Part shown: positions 1 to 5,068 of the stretch, piece after piece | Position numbering within the stretch: the stretch's first letter is position 1 | Layout of the letters: each line of letters opens with the position of its first letter | DNA from: Gemmatimonadota bacterium | GTDB taxonomy: Bacteria > Gemmatimonadota > Gemmatimonadetes > Longimicrobiales > Gaopeijiaceae | Assembly: GCA_026713345.1 (NCBI GenBank) | Contig: JAPOOQ010000269.1 | Location: forward strand, 1-5,608 | DNA: 5,608 nucleotides | Direction: 5' to 3' | Translations under genes and position numbers: made by a program | Notes under the pieces: model-generated | Databases searched by the model: none | What the model saw: the letters and a program-made list of their open reading frames with translations, nothing else | Told to the model about the DNA's origin: nothing

Positions 1-1
1 C

Positions 2-925
2 AGCGCCCACACGATCGCCAGCTACCGCGACACCTTCACGTTGTTTCTCGGATACGCTACAGAGCGCACCGGACGGACGCCCTCGGCATTGACCCTTGAG
101 GACCTCGACGCACCCATGGTCCTCGACTTCCTCGACCATCTCGAAACCGAGCGCGGCAACTCCGCGCGCACGCGCAACCTCCGTCTCACCGCCATCCGGT
201 CCTTCATGCGCTACGCTTCGCTGCGCGAGCCAACCCTGCTGCCCGTCGCGCAACGCGTCCTGGCGATTCCCGTCAAGCGCTTCGACCGTCCCGTCCTCGG
301 CTACCTGTCCCGCGACGAGGTGACCGCGATCATCGATGCCCCGGACCGGTCAACCTGGAGCGGACAGCGCGACGCCGTCCTCTTCGCCGTGCTCTACAAC
401 ACCGGAGCCCGCGTCTCCGAGATGGTTCGGCTACACGTGGCCGACGTGCTTCTCGATCGCGCGTCGTCCCTGCTCCTGCACGGCAAGGGACGCAAGGAGC
501 GGGTCGTCCCGCTCTGGAACAGCACCGCAATGCAGCTCCGGGCATGGCTTCCGCGAATCCATCGAAGCCCCGACGCCCCGGTATTTCCCAATCGCGCGGG
601 CAAGCCCCTGTCGCGCTCTGGCGTCGAGCACCAACTGCGCGTCGCCTGTCGAAAGGCCTCGCAGCGTCATCCTTCGCTCGCGACGCAACGGATCTCGCCT
701 CACACGTTGCGCCACACGACCGCGATGCATCTGCTCCAGTCCGGAGTCGACATCACCGTCATTGCCCTCTGGCTTGGCCACGAGCACACGGCCACCACCC
801 ACCAGTACGTCGAGGCCGACCTCTCCATGAAGGAAGCTGCCCTCCGCTGCGTCGAGGATCCCGCACCTCAGCCACTCCGCTTCACCGTCACCGATCGGCT
901 CCTCGACTTTCTGGAAGCCCTCTGA
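2..925 (+). CDS. Tyrosine recombinase/integrase, 5' end outside the window (RIT-element RitC-like)
   Basis: Catalyses DNA strand exchange through a covalent 3'-phosphotyrosine intermediate. The frame is open to the left edge, so the true start lies upstream; the TTG at 41 is probably internal, because the codons before it read as a typical SAM-like N-terminal helix (IASYRDTF). Numbering from that TTG, the core-binding domain covers about residues 1-85 and the catalytic domain 90-265. All catalytic residues are visible: Arg124 (TGARVSE), Lys149 (HGKGRKE), His221 and Arg224 (HTLRH), His247 (WLGHEH) and the nucleophile Tyr256 (HQYVEAD). The tail ending FTVTDRLLDFLEAL resembles the C-terminus of the third recombinase of RIT elements, as far as I recall the family. 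The stop codon overlaps the first copy of the repeat motif that marks the element end. Family call is firm. RIT membership is inferred, because the partner genes are not in view. Confidence 0.93.
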   Translation, partial: SAHTIASYRDTFTLFLGYATERTGRTPSALTLEDLDAPMVLDFLDHLETERGNSARTRNLRLTAIRSFMRYASLREPTLLPVAQRVLAIPVKRFDRPVLGYLSRDEVTAIIDAPDRSTWSGQRDAVLFAVLYNTGARVSEMVRLHVADVLLDRASSLLLHGKGRKERVVPLWNSTAMQLRAWLPRIHRSPDAPVFPNRAGKPLSRSGVEHQLRVACRKASQRHPSLATQRISPHTLRHTTAMHLLQSGVDITVIALWLGHEHTATTHQYVEADLSMKEAALRCVEDPAPQPLRFTVTDRLLDFLEAL

Positions 926-936
926 CTATGCGGAGT
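924..936 (+). repeat. Inverted repeat, left arm (GACTATGCGGAGT)
   Basis: This 13-bp sequence is a perfect inverted match to 981-993. It overlaps the recombinase stop codon (923-925). It contains the 9-bp core TATGCGGAG at 927-935 that recurs in this block. A degraded opposite-facing copy, CTTCGCGTA at 941-949 (two mismatches to the inverted core), makes 927-949 an imperfect palindrome with a 5-bp centre, the layout expected of a recombinase core site. That role is inferred. Confidence 0.8.
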
Positions 937-947
937 ACCACTTCGCG

Positions 948-975
948 TAGCGGCCCGCGTTCACGCGGGCCGCTA
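948..975. terminator. Perfect GC-rich hairpin, possible bidirectional terminator or element-end structure
   Basis: TAGCGGCCCGCG (948-959) and CGCGGGCCGCTA (964-975) form a perfect 12-bp stem with the 4-base loop TTCA. It starts 23 bp after the recombinase stop codon, so it could end that transcript. There is no T-tract on either side, so it is not a canonical intrinsic terminator; actinobacteria often use such tractless hairpins. It sits between the repeat arms at 924-936 and 981-993 and may instead belong to the recombination-site architecture. Confidence 0.6.
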
Positions 976-979
976 ACCC

Positions 980-1008
980 AACTCCGCATAGTCCTGAACT
1001 CCGCATAG
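980..1008 (+). repeat. Tandem direct repeats AACTCCGCATAG (980-991 and 997-1008)
   Basis: Two identical 12-bp copies lie 17 bp apart start to start. The first copy (as ACTCCGCATAGTC, 981-993) is the perfect inverted partner of 924-936. The next motif copy, at 1016 in the opposite orientation, keeps the same 17-bp period. These look like arm or core binding sites for the element's recombinases; the binding role is inferred. Confidence 0.8.
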
Positions 1009-1040
1009 CGACGCGTATGCTGAGCTCAGCATAGGCGTCG
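1009..1040. repeat. 32-bp palindrome at the element/transposase junction
   Basis: The centre TATGCTGAGCTCAGCATA (1016-1033) is a perfect 18-bp palindrome. It is flanked by CGACGC (1009-1014) and its complement GCGTCG (1035-1040), with one unpaired position on each side (G1015, G1034). The right half (1025-1040) is transposase coding sequence; the left half is its inverted near-copy, with 15 of 16 bases matching. Each half contains TATGCTGAG, one base different from the TATGCGGAG motif of the adjacent repeats. It is probably the junction or target recombination site. Confidence 0.85.
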
Positions 1041-1168
1041 AACCCCGACTTCTCGAGAATCCGATTCAGCCGTTCGAAGAAGGGATGGCTCGCGCTCTTC
1101 GGAAGGTCCGCTGTCGTCACCCACATCGGCGGCGCCTGTCGTGCCGCTGGCTTTTTGCCCATCGCCAT
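1025..1168 (-). pseudogene. Truncated transposase, first 48 codons (IS1182-type N-terminus)
   Basis: Starting at the ATG at 1168 (a second in-frame ATG is two codons on), the minus strand encodes a segment with WVTTADLPKS (about residues 16-25), SHPFFERLNRILEKSGFD (about 27-44) and ending AYAE at 46-48. This matches the conserved opening of IS1182-type (IS5-related DDE) transposases, which usually reads W-x-x-T-x-x-LP...GHPFYxRLNxLL...GFDxFVE and continues for several hundred residues. Here similarity stops at codon 48. The frame stays open for another 32 codons (to 926), but these read through the repeat block and have no transposase character. The DDE catalytic core is absent, so the product is non-functional. 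On the minus strand TAAAAT (1180-1175) lies about 6 bp upstream of the ATG and could be a -10 box, without a convincing -35. The family name is recalled from motif pattern, not from a search. Confidence 0.65.
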
Positions 1169-1194
1169 CCGTCAATTTTACGACACTCCGTCAC

Positions 1195-2304
1195 TCAGAT
1201 CGACTCCGCTTTCCTCGACTTTTTCCACGGGCTGACAGGGGCGTCTGCGCCTCGGACTGGGAACGGTTTGTCGCCAGATTTCGCGGCCGCGGGACCTTTT
1301 GGAATCTGGGCTGGCCGGATCCTCGGAAGTACAGGCGGTTGCCAATCGATCCCGGGAAGGTCGACTCTTTGGTGCTCAAGCGCTGGTGGCCGGACCTCGA
1401 CCACCGTTTCGGTGGTTCGCAGCCACATTTGGTCGATGGTAACGTCGCGGATTGTTTCTGTGTCACGTTCTTGCGCCGCTAGAAAGGCCTTGGTTCCGTG
1501 TCGTTCCATACCGTCGATGAGCGCTTCTGCGTTTTCGTAGGTCTGGCTGAAGGCGCCGTCAGCTGTCTCGGTCTCGACGATGGCGTGACCGTCGTGCGTG
1601 CGGACTGTTAATTTTTTGTATCGGCTGTCGATGACAGCGTTCAGCGCGTAGCCTGTTGGGTTCTCTATGACTGGGCGCAGTGCGGCTGGTGTTTTGGTGA
1701 TTCCTTTGGCGTGGTCTTTGTACTCCTCTTCTAGTGCCTTGTAGATTCGCAGAATTGCCTTGAGGCTTTCGTTGGGAACGTTGTTCACGGCGATGTCGAG
1801 CGATCTCGGGTCTGCCAAGCGGCATACGGTGATGTCGTACAGGTCACGCACTGGCGCGGTCATGCCTCTTCCGAGCAGCTTGCCGGTGATGATCTGCGCG
1901 GTGTTCAGGACCGTTGTCGGTTCGCCGTCCAGGATTACGTTCAGTTCGCCCTTCTCTGGTGTTGGCGTGTTGAACGTCACATCTATGTGGTTCTCTTTGT
2001 CTCGTTCGAATTCCAAGCGCTTGAATGTCGGATGTTCTATGCGGTACGCTCCGCATGCCTTGGCGGCCTTGTCGAGAATCTCCGTCGGGTTTTCCCTTGT
2101 TTGAAGCCGTAGATACGTGTCTACGTCCTTGGTCTCTCGGTGGTGCCACAGTGTATTGAGGACGAGACCTCCGCCCAGACGTTCGCCTTCGTTGTCTTTG
2201 GTGTGCGGGCGGACGTGTTCCCGGAACGCCGGTCGCATTCGTTCGATGATGCGTCGGGGTTGCCCGTGGCTTCTGAGCGTGAGCGGGCCGCTTTTCTTGG
2301 TCAT
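1195..2304 (-). CDS. Nucleotidyltransferase, AbiEii/AbiGii toxin-like
   Basis: 369 aa. The N-terminal half carries the polymerase-beta-type nucleotidyltransferase signature: GGG at 44-46 followed by WHHRETKDVDTY, with metal-binding Asp60 and Asp62; a likely third acidic residue is Asp108 in HIDVTF. The segment ITGKLLGRG (Lys142) followed by RDLYDITV (153-160) matches the downstream K...R..(K/R)DLYD motif of AbiEii proteins. AbiEii toxins act in the cytoplasm and are thought to block growth by transferring nucleotides to RNA, within type IV toxin-antitoxin or abortive-infection modules. Residues from about 305 form a proline-rich basic tail with no recognisable domain. The ATG at 2304 overlaps the preceding stop (ATGA, 2301-2304) and lacks a ribosome-binding site, so translation is probably coupled. 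The gene is AT-richer than its neighbours (25 of 60 bases GC at 1981-2040, against 45 of 60 at 3061-3120). Fold call is solid; the toxin role is inferred. Confidence 0.8.
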   Translation of the reverse strand: MTKKSGPLTLRSHGQPRRIIERMRPAFREHVRPHTKDNEGERLGGGLVLNTLWHHRETKDVDTYLRLQTRENPTEILDKAAKACGAYRIEHPTFKRLEFERDKENHIDVTFNTPTPEKGELNVILDGEPTTVLNTAQIITGKLLGRGMTAPVRDLYDITVCRLADPRSLDIAVNNVPNESLKAILRIYKALEEEYKDHAKGITKTPAALRPVIENPTGYALNAVIDSRYKKLTVRTHDGHAIVETETADGAFSQTYENAEALIDGMERHGTKAFLAAQERDTETIRDVTIDQMWLRTTETVVEVRPPALEHQRVDLPGIDWQPPVLPRIRPAQIPKGPAAAKSGDKPFPVRGADAPVSPWKKSRKAESI

Positions 2305-2831
2305 CGTCGTGCGAAGCGATTAACCCGTTGGGCTCCTGGTCCATAGGTCAGGCGGACCCTGTGCAGCGCCGTTGCGAGGCTTCGCCAAGTGTACGCGTTC
2401 TCGAGTTTGGCGTCGAGCTGCTCGGCCATTTCGGCTTCGTGGAACCATACCAGCAGCAGGACTTGTTCGTCCTTTGTACCCTGAGGGTGGTGGATCGCGT
2501 TGTACAGCTCAGCAGCCGCTGGGACTGTTTCCCATGCGGTGCAGCTCATCCGGAGGCGGCTTGTCACCGTTCGGCTTCTTGGTCCCAGCTCGTTGGCTGA
2601 CACTATGTGTCCGCAGTGGCGTCTCTCGGCCTCGTCTGTCGGTTTGTCGCTGAAGACGCCCGGCGGACCCAGGGTGTCGGGGAATGCGTCGCGGTCGCGT
2701 CGGCGGAGCCGCGCCCAGTCCGCACGCCAGGTCTTTACGGCAGTGTCGTCGTTGTTAGCGTCCATTGTCGTATCGACTCTACCGCAGGTTGTTTCTTTGA
2801 CGCAATGCCGGATCGGGGTGTCGACGGTCAT
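2301..2831 (-). CDS. Unrecognised protein coupled to the AbiEii-like gene (candidate partner/antitoxin)
   Basis: 176 aa, not recognised. It overlaps both neighbours by ATGA (2828-2831 with the gene before, 2301-2304 with the nucleotidyltransferase after), which also fixes the ATG at 2831 as the likely start. No Shine-Dalgarno sequence precedes it, consistent with reinitiation. An internal ATG at 2765 (residue 23, DANNDD) is an alternative. The middle region (35-50, WRADWARLRRRDRDAF) is basic and aromatic. The C-terminal part (105-170) looks helical, with EQVLLLVWFHEAEMAEQL and a basic end, RVNRFARR. There is no signal peptide or clear membrane segment, and no AbiEi-like winged-helix pattern that I can see. 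Its position directly upstream of an AbiEii-like toxin is where an antitoxin gene normally sits, so partnership is a reasonable hypothesis but unproven. Base composition is intermediate between the low-GC toxin gene and the high-GC genes upstream. Confidence 0.75.
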   Translation of the reverse strand: MTVDTPIRHCVKETTCGRVDTTMDANNDDTAVKTWRADWARLRRRDRDAFPDTLGPPGVFSDKPTDEAERRHCGHIVSANELGPRSRTVTSRLRMSCTAWETVPAAAELYNAIHHPQGTKDEQVLLLVWFHEAEMAEQLDAKLENAYTWRSLATALHRVRLTYGPGAQRVNRFARR

Positions 2832-3844
2832 CCGGTGATGCCCCGGGTCCGGAGCAGTCTGTGCGGCTCGGGTCCGTCCGGCCCGTCGGCGGCCGTGTCG
2901 GCCTTGGGGAGCAGCAACAGCCTCTCGATCAGGTTCACGGCTTCAGCCGTTGTCTCGGGGTTCGCCGGTGTGCTGGGCTCGCTCGCCCAACCACCGGCGG
3001 AGTGCCACTGTATCCAGTGCCGCTTGCGGAGCTGGCAGCGGGCGCCGTCCTGTTGCTGGAGGTCGATGACCCATCCGCGCCGCCCCATGCCGTGGCGCGC
3101 AGGCCGGAAAGCCTGCCAGCACCGGTCGAGGAACACGGCGGTCGTGGTTCTGTCGGTGCGCTCGGCGCGGTCCCGGTCGATGTAGGTCAGCTCGACCTGA
3201 TTGATCGACCTCCGCTTGAGTTCGTGGTACGTCGCCGCCGCGTTCAGGAGCGTCCTGACCCTTGGGCACTCCGGGCGGCGCTCGGCGGCGGCGTCGACGA
3301 TCTCGGCGACGCTTGACGGGAGCCCGGGCTTTGTGACCCGCATGGGTCGCCAGCAGTCGGCTGGCGTCGCGCGGCTCCAGCCCTGGGGAGCGGTCGGGCC
3401 CAGGGCGGCGACCATCACGGCCGCGCCGGTGTCGGTGTCGGTCACGATGATCGTGCTCGTCCTGGGCATCGTGGCCGGGTGGTGCGCCGCGGTCGGGGCG
3501 ACCTGCACCCGGTAGCGTGACTGCCGCAGGCTGGCGGGGCCGGCCGCGACTCCTGCGAGCAGCTGTCGGGTCTGCTCGTTCCCGCCGTTCGCGCCAGCAT
3601 GGAGTCCGGCGGTCCAGTCGGGCCCGAACGCCGCCTCGACGGCGTTGATGGACACCGGTATGGCGGTGTCGCTGGGCTTCCGGGCTCCCTGGGTCTTGAT
3701 GACGACGCCCGCCGGCGGTGTCCGGACCTCGTCGGCGTCGTCGGCGGTGGCGTGGGGGACGTCGGTGGAATCGTTCGATATGGTGCCGCCCCGGGCGGCC
3801 GGCTCATACCACAGGGTCGGCGTGTCGTCGGACTTCGGTCTCAT
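2828..3844 (-). CDS. Hypothetical protein, 338 aa
   Basis: Not recognised. The start ATG at 3844 follows the previous gene's stop by 18 bp, with a modest GAGG about 10 bases upstream. The first 60 residues are hydrophilic and low in complexity (Asp, Thr, Ala, Pro), suggesting a flexible leader. Around 125-150 there is a beta-rich stretch (TSTIIVTDTDTGAAVMVAALG). A mostly helical, Arg-rich region follows at about 175-265 (AEIVDAAAERR, YHELKRRSINQVELTYIDRDRAERTDR). Near 255-285 comes a Trp-rich stretch (RRGWVIDL, RHWIQWHSAGGW), and the tail has a Leu-rich helix (NLIERLLLLPK). There is no signal peptide or transmembrane helix. High GC and codon use match the genes upstream, while the gene downstream is AT-richer. 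The stop overlaps the next start (ATGA), so it is co-translated with the nucleotidyltransferase pair. A structural or nucleic-acid-binding role is possible but unsupported. Confidence 0.75.
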   Translation of the reverse strand: MRPKSDDTPTLWYEPAARGGTISNDSTDVPHATADDADEVRTPPAGVVIKTQGARKPSDTAIPVSINAVEAAFGPDWTAGLHAGANGGNEQTRQLLAGVAAGPASLRQSRYRVQVAPTAAHHPATMPRTSTIIVTDTDTGAAVMVAALGPTAPQGWSRATPADCWRPMRVTKPGLPSSVAEIVDAAAERRPECPRVRTLLNAAATYHELKRRSINQVELTYIDRDRAERTDRTTTAVFLDRCWQAFRPARHGMGRRGWVIDLQQQDGARCQLRKRHWIQWHSAGGWASEPSTPANPETTAEAVNLIERLLLLPKADTAADGPDGPEPHRLLRTRGITG

Positions 3845-3862
3845 GGCGTTGGGGCCTCGTGT

Positions 3863-4393
3863 CTACGTCGGTTTCGGCGAGGCGTGCGGTTGCGGGGGGG
3901 CGTCTTGCCTGGCTTTTGGCACGGTCCAGTCGTGGAAGATGATCGACCCGTGCGGGGCTACGCCCACTCGGGCGTGCAGTCTGCGGCCGGCGACGGCTCC
4001 CAGGCGTTCGATGTCGCTGTCCGCCATCAGGACACCCAGCCTGCCCTGGTGGCCCGTCAGCTCGATCGTCAGCAGCTTGTGGTCCGCCGGCGCGGCGGGG
4101 TCCCCGGACACGTCGACCACCCGTCGCACGAGCGCGTCCCGTTCGACGAGCAGCGCGCTGATGCGTTGCTCGGCGTAGAACGTGGCCGCGTGGCCGCAGC
4201 GCCTCTGGCGGTTGGTTACGGCGGAGTCGTACAGGCCTCCGCCGTTGAGGAGCGAGGTCGCGTGGCAGCAGCTCTGCCCGGTCGCGCCGTCGGCGCCGGT
4301 CAGCTCGGTCCACGCTGCGTTGTCGACCGTGTTCTGGACGTTAGTCCCGTAGTGTGCGCAACGCTCGCAATCGGGTGGCTTGGTGTCGGTCAT
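3863..4393 (-). CDS. Hypothetical protein with cysteine-rich N-terminus, 176 aa
   Basis: Not recognised. The N-terminal 70 residues hold a possible metal site: Cys9 and Cys12 (CERCAHYG), Cys42-Cys43-His44 and Cys66-x-His68 (CGHAATFY). The middle (about 72-135) looks helical then beta: FYAEQRISALLVERDALVRRVVDV followed by HKLLTIELTGHQGRLGVLM and DSDIERLG. The tail beyond 160 is Pro/His/Gln-rich and probably disordered. The chosen ATG at 4393 is 19 bp from the previous stop, with a weak GAGAG element upstream. The next gene starts 18 bp after its stop, so it belongs to the leftward operon. Zinc binding is inferred from cysteine spacing only; no homologous family is named. Confidence 0.72.
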   Translation of the reverse strand: MTDTKPPDCERCAHYGTNVQNTVDNAAWTELTGADGATGQSCCHATSLLNGGGLYDSAVTNRQRRCGHAATFYAEQRISALLVERDALVRRVVDVSGDPAAPADHKLLTIELTGHQGRLGVLMADSDIERLGAVAGRRLHARVGVAPHGSIIFHDWTVPKARQDAPPQPHASPKPT

Positions 4394-4412
4394 CTCGTGG
4401 GCTCTCGGGTCG

Positions 4413-4613
4413 TCAGTCCTTGGCGTCGCCGTCCGGGTGCTTGGTCTCCGCCAGGAACGTCTTCATCTCCTCGGTGTCGACGGTCGGCCCGTTCCAGCGC
4501 CAGTCGTGGGCGTGCGCGAAGACGAAGAGCGCCTTCAGCTCCTCGGACTCGATGACGTTGATGCAGGCCTCGAGGCGCTGCCGGAGGCGGTTCGCGATCT
4601 CCGCTTGGGTCAT
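4413..4613 (-). CDS. Small hypothetical protein, 66 aa
   Basis: Not recognised. It encodes MTQAEIANRLRQRLEACI at the start, a largely helical, acidic protein with a Trp pair (HDWRWNG, 37-42) and a charged tail. The ATG at 4613 overlaps the stop of the preceding gene (ATGA, 4610-4613), with AAGAGAGAG just upstream, so coupled translation from this codon is far more likely than a longer form reading in from about 4937, whose added residues are Arg-rich out-of-frame sequence over the neighbouring gene. The stop lies 19 bp before the next start. The role is unknown; its size and position suggest an accessory protein of the operon. Confidence 0.7.
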   Translation of the reverse strand: MTQAEIANRLRQRLEACINVIESEELKALFVFAHAHDWRWNGPTVDTEEMKTFLAETKHPDGDAKD

Positions 4614-4975
4614 GGTGTCTCTCTCTTGGCGTTCACCGATTCGGGCGTGTGGACGCTGATTCTCCCGCCCTGGGGTCCGCGAATCCGCCGGACGAAGTCC
4701 GCGAATGCCTCGCCGGGCTGTGCGCGTTCGGCCCGGCGGCCGTACCGTACCGCGTCGGCCATATCGAGCTCGATGTCGTGCTCGTACTTCTTCGTGCACG
4801 CGGGGCAGATCGCCTTCGACTGCAGGATCACGCCGCCGGGGTCCGGGCGCGTCGTCATGTCCTCGCAGCAGAAGTCGCACACGACGGTGTCGCCGACGTC
4901 GACTTCGGTTCCCGGGTTCCTGGCGGCCTCGTCCCACAGCGCTTCGAGCTCGTCGGGAAGCTTCAGGTCGGTCAT
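4610..4975 (-). CDS. Small zinc-ribbon-like protein, 121 aa
   Basis: A CxxC pair at Cys33/Cys36 (VVCDFCCEDM) and a second at Cys57/Cys60 (AICPACTKKYE), 20 residues apart, have the form of a zinc ribbon. The second knuckle leads into an acidic helix (HDIELDMADAVRYGRRAE). The C-terminal part is basic (FADFVRRIRG). The start at 4975 has the clearest Shine-Dalgarno sequence in the window: AGGAGA, 6 bases from the ATG. This probably marks the head of the leftward transcription unit that ends with the nucleotidyltransferase. The stop overlaps the next start by ATGA. Such small ribbon proteins are common on actinobacterial plasmids and phages and often bind nucleic acid or partner proteins; which applies here cannot be told from the sequence. 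Confidence 0.78.
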   Translation of the reverse strand: MTDLKLPDELEALWDEAARNPGTEVDVGDTVVCDFCCEDMTTRPDPGGVILQSKAICPACTKKYEHDIELDMADAVRYGRRAERAQPGEAFADFVRRIRGPQGGRISVHTPESVNAKRETP

Positions 4976-5042
4976 GCGTTGTCTCCTGTTGCCGGGTGTC
5001 GCCGGGGCTCCGGGCCGTCGGCCTCCTGGACTCGATCGTGCG

Positions 5043-5063
5043 GCCCGGTCAACGGTACCGGGC
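5043..5063 (-). terminator. Small GC hairpin just after the rightmost gene, weak terminator or attenuator candidate
   Basis: GCCCGGT (5043-5049) and ACCGGGC (5057-5063) form a 7-bp stem with a 7-base loop. On the minus strand it begins 5 bases after the stop codon at 5069-5071. It lacks a T-tract. It lies in the 93-bp gap before the next gene, the largest gap in the leftward gene series, which is where partial termination would separate two transcription units. Confidence 0.35.
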
Positions 5064-5068
5064 GGGCG

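Larger units (their letters stand above)
1..1024 (+). mobile_element. Right-hand end of a recombinase-encoding mobile element (RIT-like), left end outside the window
   Basis: The element consists here of the recombinase gene (to 925) and about 100 bp of repeat-rich DNA. The right boundary is placed at 1024/1025 because the sequence from 1025 rightward reads, on the minus strand, as conserved transposase coding sequence, while left of it that reading loses family similarity. The boundary is uncertain by several bases, since the junction lies at the centre of a palindrome. Elements with tyrosine recombinases in trio are known to carry repeat-rich or palindromic termini. Only one end can be seen. 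Confidence 0.6.

Noticed and set aside
41..43. TTG at 41 as the real recombinase start
   Set aside because: The upstream codons are open to the edge and read as a plausible continuation of the recombinase N-terminal domain; a start here would cut off the first helix.
924..1040. CRISPR-like repeat array
   Set aside because: Repeats are only 9-13 bp, in mixed orientation, and have no uniform spacers; they fit recombination sites better.
926..1168. An 80-codon minus-strand reading frame as an intact small gene
   Set aside because: Only the first 48 codons have transposase similarity; the rest reads through the repeat block and palindrome of the neighbouring element.
1175..1180. TAAAAT on the minus strand as a transposase promoter -10 box
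   Set aside because: No acceptable -35 sequence at a suitable distance, so it is only mentioned with the transposase remnant and not called as a promoter.
3599..4555. Long plus-strand frame (318 codons)
   Set aside because: Gly/Arg/Val-rich, low-diversity sequence that spans several minus-strand gene boundaries marked by overlaps; typical antisense shadow in high-GC DNA.
4614..4937. N-terminal extension of the 66-aa protein
   Set aside because: The added residues are Arg-rich and lie out of frame over the 121-aa zinc-ribbon-like gene; the ATG at 4613 has an overlap and a ribosome-binding site.
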